A stretch of DNA of 64,000 bases from Acidimicrobiia bacterium (GCA_016871275.1 VFZG01000007.1:1-64000); one strand, 5' to 3'; positions 17,762 through 27,627 are shown, counted from the first letter of the stretch. Program-made: numbers and translations. Notes: generated from the sequence alone by a model not told the origin.

Positions 17762-18052
17762 ATGAAACTCACCGAAGTCATTCGCCGTCCGCTGGTCACC
17801 GAAAAGACCACGACCCTTCGAGACGATGGCCGGACCGTCGTGTTCGAGGTGTCGACGGACGCCAACAAAGTGGACATCAAGCGCGCGGTCGAAAAGCTGC
17901 TGGGCGCCAAGGTGGCCGACGTGCGCACGTCGATCACCCGAGGCAAGTTGAAGCGCCAGGGCCGCTACGTCGGCCGCCGTTCGGACTGGAAGAAGGCCTA
18001 CGTCAGGCTCCGCGCGGGCGAGAAGCTGCCGGCCTTCCTGGAAGGGGCGTAA
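17762..18052 (+). CDS. rplW: 50S ribosomal protein L23
   Basis: 96 residues, typical. VIRRPLVTEKTT at the N-terminus and the FEVSTDANKVDIKRAVEKL region define the family. L23 surrounds the tunnel exit and docks trigger factor and SRP. It starts nine bases after the palindromic element and ends six bases before rplB. Confidence 0.97.
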   Translation: MKLTEVIRRPLVTEKTTTLRDDGRTVVFEVSTDANKVDIKRAVEKLLGAKVADVRTSITRGKLKRQGRYVGRRSDWKKAYVRLRAGEKLPAFLEGA

Positions 18053-18058
18053 CGCATC

Positions 18059-18883
18059 ATGCCTATCCGTAAGTACAAGCCAACGACGCCGGGCCGTCGC
18101 GGCATGACCGTACTGACGTTCGACGAGATCACCACCGACAAGCCGCACGCGCCGCTGACGGAGAAGCTGCAGCCGTCGGGTGGCCGCAGCAGCACCGGCG
18201 AGCAGACGATTTGGTGGCGGGGCGGCGGCCACAAGCGCCTCTACCGCATCATCGACTTCAAGCGCGACAAGGCCGGCATCCCGGGCAAGGTCTCGACCAT
18301 CGAGTACGACCCGAACCGCTCGGCGCGCATTGCGTTGATCACCTACGCCGACGGCGAGAAGCGCTACATCCTGCAGCCCAACGGCCTGAAGGTGGGCGAC
18401 ACCATCGTCGCCGGCGAGAACGTCGACATCCTGACCGGCAACTGCCTGCCGCTGAAGAACATTCCGCTCGGCACGATGGTGCACAACGTCGAGCTGAAGC
18501 CCGGCAAGGGCGGACAGATGGCGCGCAGCGCCGGCGCCGCGGTGCAGGTGGTCGCCAAGGAAGGCGACTACGTCTCGGTGAAGATGCCGTCGGGCGAGAT
18601 TCGCAAGATCTATCTCGACTGCCTGGCGACCATCGGCCAGGTCGGCAACCTCGATCACGAGAACGTGGCGATCGGCAAGGCCGGCCGCAGCCGCTGGATG
18701 GGCAAGCGCCCGCACGTGCGCGGCGTGGCCATGAACCCGGTGGACCACCCGCTGGGTGGTGGTGAAGGCAAGACCTCGGGCGGCCGTCATCCGGTGACGC
18801 CGTGGGGCGTGCCGACCAAGGGCTACAAGACGCGTCGCCCGCAGCCGAGCGACAAGTTCATCGTGCAGCGGCGGGGCAAGTAA
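18059..18883 (+). CDS. rplB: 50S ribosomal protein L2
   Basis: 274 residues, normal length. [15 protein letters not shown] at the start, the conserved [14 protein letters not shown] and the essential His region [15 protein letters not shown] are all intact. L2 supports subunit joining and the peptidyl-transferase centre. It is followed by a 33-base spacer that holds a nonamer array before rpsS. Confidence 0.98.
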   Translation: MPIRKYKPTTPGRRGMTVLTFDEITTDKPHAPLTEKLQPSGGRSSTGEQTIWWRGGGHKRLYRIIDFKRDKAGIPGKVSTIEYDPNRSARIALITYADGEKRYILQPNGLKVGDTIVAGENVDILTGNCLPLKNIPLGTMVHNVELKPGKGGQMARSAGAAVQVVAKEGDYVSVKMPSGEIRKIYLDCLATIGQVGNLDHENVAIGKAGRSRWMGKRPHVRGVAMNPVDHPLGGGEGKTSGGRHPVTPWGVPTKGYKTRRPQPSDKFIVQRRGK

Positions 18884-18886
18884 GGC

Positions 18887-18913
18887 CACCGCAGGCGCAG
18901 AAGGCACAGAAGC
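18887..18913. repeat. Nonamer array between rplB and rpsS
   Basis: CACCGCAGG, CGCAGAAGG, CACAGAAGC: three nine-base units in the 33-base spacer, ending three bases before the rpsS ATG. The rpsS ribosome-binding site must lie within or beside the array. Confidence 0.75.
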
Positions 18914-18916
18914 GTT

Positions 18917-19237
18917 ATGAGCAGATCACTCAAGAAAGGGCCGTTCGTCGACACGCATCTCCTCGAGAAGGTCGAGTCGATGAACCGCGCCAACGAAAAG
19001 AAGGTCCTCAAGACCTGGTCGCGCCGTTCGACCGTGGTGCCGGAAATGGTCGGCCACACCCTGGCGGTGCACAACGGCAAGAAGTTCGTCCCCGTGTATC
19101 TCACCGAGAACATGGTGGGCCACAAGCTCGGCGAGTTCTCGCCGACGCGCCAGTTCAAGGGCCACTCGACCAAGTCGGACAAGGCCGCGGCGGCCGCGCC
19201 GGCGGCGGGTGCGCCGGCGCCCGGAGGAAAGGGCTAA
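18917..19237 (+). CDS. rpsS: 30S ribosomal protein S19
   Basis: 106 residues, about 13 longer than usual. [14 protein letters not shown] at the start and [16 protein letters not shown] are typical. The extra C-terminal tail is Ala/Pro/Gly-rich ([17 protein letters not shown]). S19 forms a head complex with S13 near the A site. The gene ends three bases before rplV. Confidence 0.97.
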   Translation: MSRSLKKGPFVDTHLLEKVESMNRANEKKVLKTWSRRSTVVPEMVGHTLAVHNGKKFVPVYLTENMVGHKLGEFSPTRQFKGHSTKSDKAAAAAPAAGAPAPGGKG

Positions 19238-19240
19238 GCC

Positions 19241-19666
19241 ATGGTTCGTGCAGAGGCTACGGCCAAGTACATCCGCACCTCCTCGCAGAAGGCGGGGCTG
19301 GTGCTGGACCTGATTCGCGGCAAGAACGTGAACATGGCGCTGTCGGCGCTGCAGTTCTCGCGCAAGGCCGTGGCGCGCGACGTGGCGAAGGTGCTGCGCT
19401 CGGCGGTCGCCAACGCGCAGCAGCAGGACGCGTTCGGCGGCGACGTCGCCCGGCTCTTCGTCTCGAAGTGCCACGCCAACAACGGCCCGTCGCAGAAGCG
19501 CGTGCGTCCCGCCCCGATGGGCCGAGCGTTCCGGATCGTCAAGCGCACCACGCACCTCACGGTGGAAGTGACCGAGCGGGCGCAGGTGATCAAGGCAGTG
19601 GGGGCGGACGAGTCCGCTCCGAAGAAGCGTAGCAGCGGCAAGCAGGCCGCCGAGGCGAAGGAGTAG
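19241..19666 (+). CDS. rplV: 50S ribosomal protein L22
   Basis: 141 residues against about 110 usually. The core ([20 protein letters not shown], the extended beta-hairpin around [13 protein letters not shown], and TTHLTVEV) is normal; the extra C-terminal part is Lys/Ala-rich. L22 lines the exit tunnel, and its hairpin is where macrolide resistance changes occur; no deletion is seen there. The ATG follows rpsS by three bases. Confidence 0.97.
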   Translation: MVRAEATAKYIRTSSQKAGLVLDLIRGKNVNMALSALQFSRKAVARDVAKVLRSAVANAQQQDAFGGDVARLFVSKCHANNGPSQKRVRPAPMGRAFRIVKRTTHLTVEVTERAQVIKAVGADESAPKKRSSGKQAAEAKE

Positions 19667-19668
19667 CT

Positions 19669-20406
19669 GTGGGTCAGAAAGTTCACCCGTACGGGTTCCG
19701 CATCGGGTTCAACAAGACCTGGAAGTCGCGCTGGTTCGCCAACAAGGACTACGCGAACCTGCTGCACGAGGACCTGGCGCTGAAGAAGGACCTCAAGAAG
19801 CGCTTCCAGCACGCCGGCGTGGCGCAGATCGAGATCGAGCGCGCGGCGCGCAACCTGAAGATCAACATCCACACCTCGCGCCCGGGCATCATCATCGGCC
19901 GCAAGGGACAGGAAGTCGACAAGCTGAAGCAGGAGATCCAGCAGCGGACCAACCGCGAGGTCTTCATCAACATCCAGGAAATCCAGAAGCCGGAGCTGGA
20001 TGCGCAGCTGGTCGGCGAGTCGGTGGCGATGCAGCTCGAAAAGCGCGTGGCGTTCCGCCGCGCGATGCGGAAGGCGGTCGAGTCGGCGCTGCGCTTCGGC
20101 GCGCGCGGCATCAAGGTGCGCGTCTCGGGCCGCCTGAACGGCGCCGAAATCGCCCGCTCGGAGTGGTACCTGCACGGCCAGCTGCCGCTGCAGACGCTGC
20201 GTGCCGACATCGACTACGGCTTCGCGGAAGCCAACACCACCTACGGCCAGATCGGCGTCAAGGTGTGGCTCTACAAGGGTGAGCGGCTGACGCCGCGCGT
20301 CGGACGCGAAGAGGAATTCGGCGGCAGCGGCGGCGGCCGCGATCATCGCGATCGGGATCGTGGCCCGCGCCGTCCGCAGGGTGATCGTCCAGGAGCACGG
20401 GGATGA
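19669..20406 (+). CDS. rpsC: 30S ribosomal protein S3
   Basis: 245 residues with a GTG start two bases after the rplV stop. [17 protein letters not shown] and the KH-domain motif [16 protein letters not shown] are typical. The C-terminus is an Arg/Gly/Asp-rich tail ([19 protein letters not shown]) longer than in most bacteria. S3 forms part of the mRNA entry channel and helicase. A 96-base spacer with octamer repeats follows. Confidence 0.97.
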   Translation: MGQKVHPYGFRIGFNKTWKSRWFANKDYANLLHEDLALKKDLKKRFQHAGVAQIEIERAARNLKINIHTSRPGIIIGRKGQEVDKLKQEIQQRTNREVFINIQEIQKPELDAQLVGESVAMQLEKRVAFRRAMRKAVESALRFGARGIKVRVSGRLNGAEIARSEWYLHGQLPLQTLRADIDYGFAEANTTYGQIGVKVWLYKGERLTPRVGREEEFGGSGGGRDHRDRDRGPRRPQGDRPGARG

Positions 20407-20408
20407 AT

Positions 20409-20483
20409 CTGTTGCGCTGTTGAGCTGTCAGATCTCTCGACCTGAGAACCGGTTCGAGCGATCAACAGATCGACCAATCAACA
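20409..20483. repeat. Inverted pair of octamer arrays between rpsC and rplP
   Basis: CTGTTGCG, CTGTTGAG, CTGTCAGA (20409-20432) face GATCAACA, GATCGACC, AATCAACA (20460-20483). ATCTGTTG (20407-20414) is the exact complement of CAACAGAT (20463-20470), so the spacer can fold into a long hairpin inside the S10 operon. Confidence 0.8.
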
Positions 20484-20502
20484 GGTTTCAAGGAACACGT
20501 TT

Positions 20503-20928
20503 ATGTTGATGCCGAAGAAAGTGAAGTACCGCAAGCAGCAGCGCGGCCGCATGCGCGGCAAGGCGTGGCGCGGCTCGGACGTGTCGTTCGGCGACTACGG
20601 CCTGAAGGCGCTGGAGCCCTGCTGGCTGACCGACCGCCAGATCGAAGCGGCCCGCGTGGCGATGACCCGCTTCGTGAAGCGCGGCGGCAAGGTGTGGGTG
20701 CGGGTGTTTCCCGACAAGCCGATTACCGCCAAGCCGCTCGAGACCCGCATGGGTAAGGGCAAGGGCGCGCCGTCAGGCTGGGTGTGCGTCGTCAAGCCGG
20801 GCCGCATCCTGTTCGAGATGAACGGCGTGCCGATGGCGGAGGCGCGCCGCGCGTTCGAACTGGCCGGCGCCAAGCTGCCGATCCTGACCAAGTTCGCGAC
20901 CCGGTTTGCCGAGGAGAAGGTGTCATGA
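20503..20928 (+). CDS. rplP: 50S ribosomal protein L16
   Basis: 141 residues, typical. The start [19 protein letters not shown] matches family practice. [19 protein letters not shown] includes the Arg region hydroxylated in some bacteria. L16 organises the A-site finger of the 50S subunit. Its TGA overlaps the rpmC start as ATGA. Confidence 0.97.
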   Translation: MLMPKKVKYRKQQRGRMRGKAWRGSDVSFGDYGLKALEPCWLTDRQIEAARVAMTRFVKRGGKVWVRVFPDKPITAKPLETRMGKGKGAPSGWVCVVKPGRILFEMNGVPMAEARRAFELAGAKLPILTKFATRFAEEKVS

Positions 20929-21113
20929 AGTCCGCGGAACTGAGAGACATGGACGTCGAGACGCTGCGCGCCAAGTCGCAGGAAATCGACAACCAGCTGT
21001 TCGAGTTGCGGATCCAGAAGTCGATGGGGCAGCTCGCGGCGCCGGGCAAGGTGCGCAACATCAGGCGCGATCGCGCGCGGATCCTCACGATCCTGAAAGA
21101 GAAGGCGAAGTAG
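20925..21113 (+). CDS. rpmC: 50S ribosomal protein L29
   Basis: 62 residues. ATG at 20925 overlaps the rplP stop (ATGA), which decides the start. The two-helix pattern with [17 protein letters not shown] and [17 protein letters not shown] is standard. L29 sits at the tunnel exit next to L23. Confidence 0.95.
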   Translation: MKSAELRDMDVETLRAKSQEIDNQLFELRIQKSMGQLAAPGKVRNIRRDRARILTILKEKAK

Positions 21114-21115
21114 CG

Positions 21116-21367
21116 ATGGCGGGCAAAGCCGAAGTCCAGGGAACGGTCGTCAGCGACCGGATGCAGAAGAGCATCGTGGTCGCCACCGAGCGGCGCGTGC
21201 AGCACGGCGTCTACGGCAAGACGGAGAAGCGCACGTCGACGTTCGTGGCCCACGACGAGAACAACGAAGCCAAGATTGGCGACACCGTGGTGATTGCCGA
21301 GGCGCGGCCGCTCAGCAAGCGCAAGCGCTGGAGCCTGGTGCGCATCGTCGAGCGCGCCGGCGTGTAG
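21116..21367 (+). CDS. rpsQ: 30S ribosomal protein S17
   Basis: 83 residues; ATG at 21116, two bases after the rpmC stop, is chosen over longer in-frame readings. Conserved [18 protein letters not shown] and [18 protein letters not shown] are present. S17 is an OB-fold primary binder of 16S rRNA. Confidence 0.96.
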   Translation: MAGKAEVQGTVVSDRMQKSIVVATERRVQHGVYGKTEKRTSTFVAHDENNEAKIGDTVVIAEARPLSKRKRWSLVRIVERAGV

Positions 21368-21391
21368 GCGGGGAAGGATTAGGAGACTGTC

Positions 21392-21760
21392 ATGATCCAG
21401 ATGCGATCCATCCTCGACGTCGCCGACAACTCGGGTGCGCGGAAGATTTCCGTGATCAACCCGATCGGCGGTTCGGCGGGGCGCTACGCCTACCTCGGCG
21501 ACATCATCACGGCCAACGTGAAGGAAGCCGCCCCGGAGGGCAACGTCAAGAAGGGCCAGGTCGTGAAGGCGGTCGTCGTGCGGGTCCGCAAGGAGCAGCG
21601 GCGCAAGGACGGCAGCTACATCCGCTTCGACCGCAACGCGGCGGTGCTGATCAACGACCAGGGCGAGCCGATCGGCACGCGCGTGTTCGGGCCGGTGGCG
21701 CGCGAGCTGCGCGAGCGGCGCTTCATGAAGATTATTTCGCTCGCTCCCGAGGTGCTGTAA
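21392..21760 (+). CDS. rplN: 50S ribosomal protein L14
   Basis: 122 residues, the standard length. [18 protein letters not shown] and [20 protein letters not shown] are signature stretches. L14 contributes to inter-subunit bridges and binds the silencing factor RsfS. AGGAG lies close upstream. Confidence 0.98.
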   Translation: MIQMRSILDVADNSGARKISVINPIGGSAGRYAYLGDIITANVKEAAPEGNVKKGQVVKAVVVRVRKEQRRKDGSYIRFDRNAAVLINDQGEPIGTRVFGPVARELRERRFMKIISLAPEVL

Positions 21761-21764
21761 GGCC

Positions 21765-22088
21765 ATGGCGATGTCGATTCGCAAGAACGATCAGGTGATG
21801 GTCCGGGCCGGCAAGGATCGCGGCAAGAAGGGCCGCGTGCTGTCGGTAGTGCCGGCGAAGAACCGGGTCGTGGTGGAAGGCGTGAACCTGATCAAGCGGC
21901 ACACGCGCCCGAACCCGCAGAAGAACATCAAGGGCGGGATCGTCGAGCGCGAGGCCGCCATCCATGCCAGCAACGTGATGCTGCTGGATCCAGACACCAA
22001 CGAGCCGACCCGCGTCGGGAAGAAGACGCTGTCGGACGGCACGCGGGTGCGTATCGGCCGCAAGAGCGGTGCAGTGGTGGACAAATGA
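21765..22088 (+). CDS. rplX: 50S ribosomal protein L24
   Basis: 107 residues. The KOW motif is clear: [19 protein letters not shown]24 initiates 50S assembly and sits near the tunnel exit. The stop overlaps the rplE start as ATGA. Confidence 0.97.
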   Translation: MAMSIRKNDQVMVRAGKDRGKKGRVLSVVPAKNRVVVEGVNLIKRHTRPNPQKNIKGGIVEREAAIHASNVMLLDPDTNEPTRVGKKTLSDGTRVRIGRKSGAVVDK

Positions 22089-22735
22089 GCAAGACCAAGC
22101 CGACCAACGAACAGATCGCCGCCGCCAAGGCGGCCAAGGCCAAGAAGGACGACGCGCCGAAGAGCTCCGGCAAGCAGGAGAAGCCGTCGGTGATCCGCCT
22201 GCGCGATCGCTACCGCCAGCAGGTCGTTCCGGCGCTGCAGAAGGAGTTTGGCTACACGAACGTCATGGCCGTGCCACGCCTGACGAAGGTGGTGGTGAAC
22301 ATGGGCCTCGGCGAGGCGACCTCCAACGTCAAGGTGGTCGACACCGGCGCCGAGGAGCTGGGCAAGATCACCGGCCAGAAGGCGGCGGTGCGCAAGGCCA
22401 AGAAGTCGATCGCGCAGTTCAAGGTCCGTCAGGGCATGCCGATCGGCGCCATGGTGACGCTGCGCGGCGACCGCATGTATGAGTTCCTCGATCGTCTGAT
22501 GAACATCGCGCTGCCGCGCGTCCGCGACTTCCGCGGCGTGTCGCCGAAGGGGTTCGACGGCCGCGGCAACTACACGCTCGGCCTCAAGGATCAGCTGATC
22601 TTTCTCGAGATCGATTACCTCAAGGTGGACAAGGGCCGCGGCATGAACGTCAGCGTGGTCACCTCGGCGAAGACGGACGAAGAGGCCCGGAAGCTGCTGC
22701 AGTTTCTCGGCATGCCCTTCAGGACAGGGAACTAA
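22085..22735 (+). CDS. rplE: 50S ribosomal protein L5 with N-terminal extension
   Basis: 216 residues. The ATGA overlap with rplX fixes the start and leaves about 35 extra Lys/Ala-rich residues before the normal L5 start ([20 protein letters not shown]). The core is standard ([31 protein letters not shown]). L5 holds 5S rRNA and contacts P-site tRNA. The extension is disordered-looking, like other tails in this operon. Confidence 0.96.
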   Translation: MSKTKPTNEQIAAAKAAKAKKDDAPKSSGKQEKPSVIRLRDRYRQQVVPALQKEFGYTNVMAVPRLTKVVVNMGLGEATSNVKVVDTGAEELGKITGQKAAVRKAKKSIAQFKVRQGMPIGAMVTLRGDRMYEFLDRLMNIALPRVRDFRGVSPKGFDGRGNYTLGLKDQLIFLEIDYLKVDKGRGMNVSVVTSAKTDEEARKLLQFLGMPFRTGN

Positions 22736-22738
22736 TCG

Positions 22739-22924
22739 ATGGCAACGACGGCGAAGAAGGCGCGCGAGCGCAAGACGTTGAAGTTCAAGGTTCGGCATCG
22801 TAACCGTTGCCGCCGGTGCGGACGGCCGCGCGCCTACATGCGCAAGTTCGCCCTGTGCCGTTTGTGTTTCCGCGAGCTGGCCCTGACGGGCGACGTCGCG
22901 GGCGTAACCAAGAGCAGCTGGTAG
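22739..22924 (+). CDS. rpsN: 30S ribosomal protein S14, zinc-binding type
   Basis: 61 residues with two CxxC pairs (CRRCGRPR and CRLCF), the zinc-containing C+ form of S14. S14 helps assemble the 30S head near the A site. The start follows rplE by three bases. rpmJ and rpsD here are also of the zinc-ribbon type. Confidence 0.97.
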   Translation: MATTAKKARERKTLKFKVRHRNRCRRCGRPRAYMRKFALCRLCFRELALTGDVAGVTKSSW

Positions 22925-22968
22925 CAGGAGGGCGAGGGCCTGAGCCGTCGCCAGAGGAAGAAGAACAG

Positions 22969-23382
22969 ATGACTGATCCGATTGCCGACATGCTGACCCG
23001 GATCCGCAACGCCGTCACGGCGCGCCACGCGCGCGTCGAGATGCCGGCCTCGAAGTTGAAGGCCGAGATTGCGCGGATCCTGCAGGACGAGGGCTATATC
23101 GCGGGCTTCAAGATGGTCGAGACCCCCGCCGAGCGCGAGGGCAAGGCGTCGCGCCAGCACATCCGGCTGTTCTTGAAGTACAGCCCGACCGGCGACAAGG
23201 CGATCTCCGGCATCGAGCGCGTCAGCCGTCCCGGCCGTCGCGTCTATGCCAACCGCGACCAGGTGCCGGCGGTGCTCGGCGGTCTCGGCGTGGCGATCCT
23301 GACGACGTCGCGCGGCGTGATGACCGGCCAGGCGGCGAAGAAGGCCGGCGTGGGCGGCGAGATCCTCTGCAACGTTTGGTAA
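22969..23382 (+). CDS. rpsH: 30S ribosomal protein S8
   Basis: 137 residues. ATG at 22969 gives [15 protein letters not shown]; the longer open frame before it is ignored. [21 protein letters not shown] and TTSRGVMT are typical. S8 binds the 16S central domain and in E. coli represses the spc operon; an analogous site was not searched here. Confidence 0.97.
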   Translation: MTDPIADMLTRIRNAVTARHARVEMPASKLKAEIARILQDEGYIAGFKMVETPAEREGKASRQHIRLFLKYSPTGDKAISGIERVSRPGRRVYANRDQVPAVLGGLGVAILTTSRGVMTGQAAKKAGVGGEILCNVW

Positions 23383-23403
23383 GGCGAGATAGGGACTGTA
23401 GCC

Positions 23404-23940
23404 ATGTCACGAATTGGTAAGAAACCCGTCGAGATTCCGAAGGGCGTCACCGTCAAGGCCGACGCCGGCGGCGTCGACGTCAAGGGGCCGAAGGGCCAGA
23501 TGAAGCAGGCCTTGCCGCCGGGCATTTCCGCCGCGGTGGAGGACGGCAACATCGTCACGAAGAAGAGCGCGGACGACGTGGAGCTGAACAAGTTCCACGG
23601 GCTGGCGCGCAGCCTCGTGAACAATGCCGTGCTCGGCGTCACCGAGGGCTGGAAGAAGGAACTGGACATCGTCGGCGTCGGTTACCGCGCCGAGATGAAG
23701 GGCCAGCAGATCCATCTCGCGCTCGGCTATTCGCACCCGGTGGTATTCGACATCCCGAAGGGCATCGACGTGGCGATCGACAAGCAGACGCACATCACCG
23801 TCACGGGGGTGGATCGGCAGCTGGTCGGCCAGGTGGCCGCCAACCTGCGCCGCCTGCGTGAACCGGATCCCTATCAGCAGAAGGGCGTCCGCTACACGGG
23901 TGAAGTGCTGAAGAAGAAGGCCGGAAAGACCGGAGCGTAA
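23404..23940 (+). CDS. rplF: 50S ribosomal protein L6
   Basis: 178 residues, standard. SRIGKKPVEIPKGV at the start, the HGLARSLVNNAV helix and a C-terminal EPDPYQQKGVRYTGE are typical. L6 supports the base of the L7/L12 stalk and the factor-binding site. It ends two bases before rplR. Confidence 0.97.
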   Translation: MSRIGKKPVEIPKGVTVKADAGGVDVKGPKGQMKQALPPGISAAVEDGNIVTKKSADDVELNKFHGLARSLVNNAVLGVTEGWKKELDIVGVGYRAEMKGQQIHLALGYSHPVVFDIPKGIDVAIDKQTHITVTGVDRQLVGQVAANLRRLREPDPYQQKGVRYTGEVLKKKAGKTGA

Positions 23941-23942
23941 TC

Positions 23943-24317
23943 ATGAGGATCAAGACGAAGGAAGATCGCCGCGATCGGATCAAGTTCCGCATTCGCAAGC
24001 GCATGACCGGCACGGCGCAGAAGCCGCGCCTGAGCGTGTTCCGCAGCGTCGCGCACATCTACGTGCAGGTGATCGACGACCTGAACGGCCAGACGATCGC
24101 GTCGGCATCGACGGTCGATCCCAACGTCAAGGGCAAGATGCCGAAGGGCGTCGGCGGCGGCAACATCAAGGGCGCCGAGCTGATCGGCACCACCATCGCC
24201 GAGCGCCTGAAGGAGAAGGGCATCACCAGGGTGGTGTTCGATCGCAACGGGTTCCTGTATCACGGCCGCGTCAAGGCGGTTGCAGATGCGGCTCGCACCG
24301 CGGGCCTGGAGTTCTAG
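23943..24317 (+). CDS. rplR: 50S ribosomal protein L18
   Basis: 124 residues. RRDRIKFRIRKRMTG, PRLSVFRSVAHIYVQVID and a C-terminal DRNGFLYHGRVKAVADAAR are signature stretches. L18 binds 5S rRNA with L5. A 48-base spacer with nonamer-like repeats separates it from rpsE. Confidence 0.97.
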   Translation: MRIKTKEDRRDRIKFRIRKRMTGTAQKPRLSVFRSVAHIYVQVIDDLNGQTIASASTVDPNVKGKMPKGVGGGNIKGAELIGTTIAERLKEKGITRVVFDRNGFLYHGRVKAVADAARTAGLEF

Positions 24318-24318
24318 C

Positions 24319-24363
24319 CACAGCCGGCACAGGCCACGGAAGGCATAGAAGGCGCAGACAGAT
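24319..24363. repeat. Nonamer-like array between rplR and rpsE
   Basis: Units CACAGCCGG, CACAGGCCA, CGGAAGGCA, TAGAAGGCG, CAGACAGAT run up to two bases before the rpsE ATG. The same family occurs at 6660 and 18887. Confidence 0.6.
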
Positions 24364-24365
24364 TT

Positions 24366-24875
24366 ATGAGAACACGCGAAAAGATTGACCCGGGGCAGCT
24401 CGACATCAAGGACACGGTGGTTTCGATCAACCGCGTCACCAAGGTCGTCAAGGGCGGCAAGAACCTGAGCTTCAGCGCGCTGGTGGTGGTCGGCGACGGC
24501 CACGGCGTGGTCGGCTACGGCGTCGGCAAGGCCAAGGAAGTGCCGTCGGCGATCAAGAAGGGCATCGAGGCGGCGAAGAAGAACCTGATCCGCGTCCCGG
24601 TGCAGGGCACGACCGTGCCGCACCCGGTGGTCGGGCGCTACGGTGCCGGCCGCGTGCTGCTGAAGCCCGCTCCGGACGGCACCGGCATCATTGCCGGCGG
24701 CGCGGTCCGCGCGGTGGTGGAGTCGGCGGGCGTGACCAACGTGCTGACCAAGTCGCTCGGCTCGGCGAACCCGCACAACGTGGTGCGCGCGGCGTTCACG
24801 GCGCTGGCGGAACTGAAGGATCCGGCGCGGCTGATGCGCCTGCGCGGCAAGGATCTCGAAGAGGCCAAGGCGTAA
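24366..24875 (+). CDS. rpsE: 30S ribosomal protein S5
   Basis: 169 residues. [19 protein letters not shown] and the SGYG-like loop ([15 protein letters not shown]) identify S5, which guards decoding fidelity and the mRNA entry helicase. The C-terminal S5 domain ([19 protein letters not shown]) is intact. It is followed two bases later by rpmD. Confidence 0.97.
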   Translation: MRTREKIDPGQLDIKDTVVSINRVTKVVKGGKNLSFSALVVVGDGHGVVGYGVGKAKEVPSAIKKGIEAAKKNLIRVPVQGTTVPHPVVGRYGAGRVLLKPAPDGTGIIAGGAVRAVVESAGVTNVLTKSLGSANPHNVVRAAFTALAELKDPARLMRLRGKDLEEAKA

Positions 24876-24877
24876 TC

Positions 24878-25084
24878 ATGGCAAAGGCGAACGCGGCGAA
24901 GGAGTCGGGCAAGTCCGTCACGGTGACGCTGGTGAAGAGCCCGATCGGTTTCAACAAGGTCCAGGGCAAGGTCGTCCAGGGCATGGGTCTGCGCAAGCTG
25001 AACCACACGGTGACGCTCAAGGATACGCCCGAGACGCGCGGCATGATCTTCAAGGTCCGTCACCTGGTGACGGTGAGTGAATAA
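24878..25084 (+). CDS. rpmD: 50S ribosomal protein L30
   Basis: 68 residues, about eight longer than usual at the N-terminus (MAKANAAKESGK). The core VTVTLVKSPIGFNKVQGKV and GLRKLNHTV matches L30. Its presence matters because some phyla lack rpmD. Confidence 0.95.
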   Translation: MAKANAAKESGKSVTVTLVKSPIGFNKVQGKVVQGMGLRKLNHTVTLKDTPETRGMIFKVRHLVTVSE

Positions 25085-25087
25085 GTC

Positions 25088-25537
25088 ATGGGTCTCAATA
25101 ATCTGAAGCCCGCCGAGGGCTCGAAGTTCGCACGCAAGCGGGTCGGCCGTGGTCCCGGATCGGGCAACGGCAAGACCGCGGGCCGCGGCTACAAGGGCGC
25201 GCAGTCGCGCTCGGGCTGGAAGTACAAGCGCGGCTTCGAAGGCGGCCAGATGCCGCTGCATCGGCGCGTGCCGAAGCGCGGCTTCACCAACATCTTCCGC
25301 ACCGAGTACGACGTGGTCAACCTGGATCAGCTCGACAAGCTGTTCGAGACGGGCGCCACCGTGACGGTGGACTCGCTGCGTGACGCCGGCCTTGTCGGCA
25401 GCCGCTCGGCAAAGGTCAAGGTGCTGGGCCGCGGTGAGGTGACCAAGGCGCTCACCGTCCAGGTGCACAAGTTCAGCGGCAAGGCGGCCGAGAAGATCGT
25501 CGCCGCGGGTGGCAAGGCAGAGGCGATCGCTAGCTAG
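25088..25537 (+). CDS. rplO: 50S ribosomal protein L15
   Basis: 149 residues. [19 protein letters not shown], the Gly-rich [12 protein letters not shown] segment and the [17 protein letters not shown] motif are standard. L15 is a late 50S assembly protein. secY follows after nine bases. Confidence 0.97.
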   Translation: MGLNNLKPAEGSKFARKRVGRGPGSGNGKTAGRGYKGAQSRSGWKYKRGFEGGQMPLHRRVPKRGFTNIFRTEYDVVNLDQLDKLFETGATVTVDSLRDAGLVGSRSAKVKVLGRGEVTKALTVQVHKFSGKAAEKIVAAGGKAEAIAS

Positions 25538-25546
25538 CGAGGTCTT

Positions 25547-26935
25547 GTGGTCGAAACGTTAAAGAATCTTTTTGCCGTCGCCGATCTCCGCAACCGGGTG
25601 TTGTTCACGCTCGGCATGCTGGCGGTGTATCGCGTCGGCAACTACATTCCGACGCCAGGCGTGAACTCGGACGCGCTGCGGATTCTCGCAGAGCAGCTGC
25701 AGAACACGATGTTCGGCATGTACGACATGTTCACCGGCGGCAGCCTGTCGCGCATCACGATCTTCGCGCTCGGGGTGATGCCGTACATCAGCTCGTCGAT
25801 CATCCTGCAGCTGCTGACGGTGGTGTGGCCGTACCTGGAGCGCCTGTCCAAGGAAGGCGAGCTGGGGCGGCGCAAGATCACCCAGTACACCCGCTATTTG
25901 ACGCTGGTGCTGGCGATCGTCCAGTCGCTGGGCATTGCCGTCTACCTCGAGCGCCAGACGCAGATTGCCGGCGGCCTGCCGCTGGTCTACGAGCCGGGCT
26001 GGGGCTTCCGCTTCATGGCGGTGCTGACGCTCACCACCGGCACGATGTTCATCATGTGGCTCGGCGAGCAGATCACCGAGCGCGGCATCGGCAACGGCAT
26101 GTCGCTGATCATCTTCGCCGGCATTGTCGTCAACTTCCCGCGATCGGTGATTGCCACGTTCGATCAGCTGACCACCGGCCAGATCGGTCTGCTGACCATG
26201 GCGATCCTGCTGCTGTTGATGGTCGGCGTGATCGCCGCGATCATCTTCGTGGAGCGAGGACAGCGGCGCATTACGGTCCAGTACGCCAAGCGCGTGGTCG
26301 GCCGCCGCCAGTACGGCGGGTCGAGCACGCATATTCCCCTGAAGGTGAACACCGGCGGCGTGATCCCGGTGATCTTCGCCAGCTCGATTCTGACGTTCCC
26401 GGCGACGCTGTCGGGCGTGTTCGCGCCGGACAGCTGGGCGGCGGCCGCGATCCGCCAGCTCGACTACGGCATGCCGCTCTACAACCTGCTTTACGTGCTC
26501 GGCATCATCTTCTTCGCCTACTTCTACACCGCGATCATCTTCAACCCCGATGACGTGTCGGAGAACATGCGCAAGTACGGCGGCTTCGTGCCCGGTATCC
26601 GTCCGGGCAAGCGCACGGCGGAGTACATCGACGGCATCCTGGCCCGCATCACGCTGGTCGGCGCGGTCTACCTGGCACTGGTCGCGATTCTGCCGGAGTT
26701 CATCATGGTGGGCTTCCGCGTGGCGCCGATCCCGTTCATCGGTGAACAGCTCGACGCGATCCTGCCGCGATTCATCACCCAGGGCCTGGGCGTGACGTTC
26801 TTCTTCGGCGGCACGTCGTTGCTGATTGTCGTGGGCGTGGCAATGGACACCGTGAACCAGGTCGAGTCGCAGCTGATCATGCGGCACTACGACGGGTTCA
26901 TGAAGAAGACCCGGATCCGGGGCCGGCGCGGCTGA
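25547..26935 (+). CDS. secY: Preprotein translocase subunit SecY
   Basis: 462 residues, about ten membrane helices, GTG start nine bases after rplO. Family motifs: YRVGNYIPTPGVN, GVMPYISSSIILQLL, ERGIGNGMSLIIFAGI, QGQRRI-like ERGQRRITVQYAKRVVGR and a GFVPGIRPGK loop. SecY is the protein-conducting channel of the inner membrane and receives SecA and ribosomes. It opens a run of four GTG-start genes (secY, adk, map, infA). Confidence 0.98.
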   Translation: MVETLKNLFAVADLRNRVLFTLGMLAVYRVGNYIPTPGVNSDALRILAEQLQNTMFGMYDMFTGGSLSRITIFALGVMPYISSSIILQLLTVVWPYLERLSKEGELGRRKITQYTRYLTLVLAIVQSLGIAVYLERQTQIAGGLPLVYEPGWGFRFMAVLTLTTGTMFIMWLGEQITERGIGNGMSLIIFAGIVVNFPRSVIATFDQLTTGQIGLLTMAILLLLMVGVIAAIIFVERGQRRITVQYAKRVVGRRQYGGSSTHIPLKVNTGGVIPVIFASSILTFPATLSGVFAPDSWAAAAIRQLDYGMPLYNLLYVLGIIFFAYFYTAIIFNPDDVSENMRKYGGFVPGIRPGKRTAEYIDGILARITLVGAVYLALVAILPEFIMVGFRVAPIPFIGEQLDAILPRFITQGLGVTFFFGGTSLLIVVGVAMDTVNQVESQLIMRHYDGFMKKTRIRGRRG

Positions 26936-26937
26936 TC

Positions 26938-27627
26938 GTGGCACTGACCCTGGTGATGCTTGGCCCGCCGGGAGCGGGCAAGGGCACGCAGGCGGAACGT
27001 TTCGCACGCGAGCACGGGATTCCCACGGTCTCGACCGGGGACATCCTGCGCGAGGCGGTGCACAGCGGCTCCGAGCTCGGGCGCGCCGTCAAGGCGGTGA
27101 TGGAGCGTGGTGAGCTGGTCGGCGATGACCTGATCATCGGCATCGTCCGAGAGCGGCTGTCGCAGCCGGATGCGATCGCGGGGTTCGTGCTGGACGGGTT
27201 TCCGCGCACGGCGACGCAGGCCGGCGCGCTCGACGAAATCACGGCGGCCCGCGGGCCGGTGATTTGCGTGGAAATCCAGGTGCCCGACGAGGAGCTGGTG
27301 CGGCGCCTGCGGGCCCGACGGGTGTGTGAGGATTGCGGCGCCAATGCCGATGCCTTCGAGCGTCAGGCCGATTCGCTGCCCGAGCTGTGCCAGAACACCG
27401 ACCGGTGCCGATCGATTGGCCCGAAGTGGGTGGCGCGCTCGGACGATTCGGAAGCCATCGTGCGTGAGCGGTTGAAGATCTACCGGCGCGATACCCGTCC
27501 GGTGATCGACTTCTACAGCGCGCGGCCGACGTTCCGGCGGATCGACGGCATGCAGACGCCGGAGCAGGTTCGCGAGGCGCTGGGGTCGGCCGTGGCATCG
27601 GCGCTGGGCGTGCGGCGGCAGGGGTAG
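26938..27627 (+). CDS. adk: Adenylate kinase
   Basis: 229 residues, GTG start two bases after secY. The P-loop GPPGAGKGTQAE, the AMP-site STGDILRE and the FVLDGFPRT motif are canonical, so it interconverts ATP, ADP and AMP. The LID is odd: it begins CEDC like zinc LIDs, but the second knuckle is C-x5-C (CQNTDRC) and the usual KFNPP region is replaced by an acidic stretch. It could still bind metal, but geometry would differ. Confidence 0.95.
   Translation: MALTLVMLGPPGAGKGTQAERFAREHGIPTVSTGDILREAVHSGSELGRAVKAVMERGELVGDDLIIGIVRERLSQPDAIAGFVLDGFPRTATQAGALDEITAARGPVICVEIQVPDEELVRRLRARRVCEDCGANADAFERQADSLPELCQNTDRCRSIGPKWVARSDDSEAIVRERLKIYRRDTRPVIDFYSARPTFRRIDGMQTPEQVREALGSAVASALGVRRQG

Noticed and set aside
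25559-27007. 482-residue minus-strand frame opposite secY and adk
   Set aside because: Antisense shadow of two certain genes; composition heavy in His, Arg and Asp with no domain.
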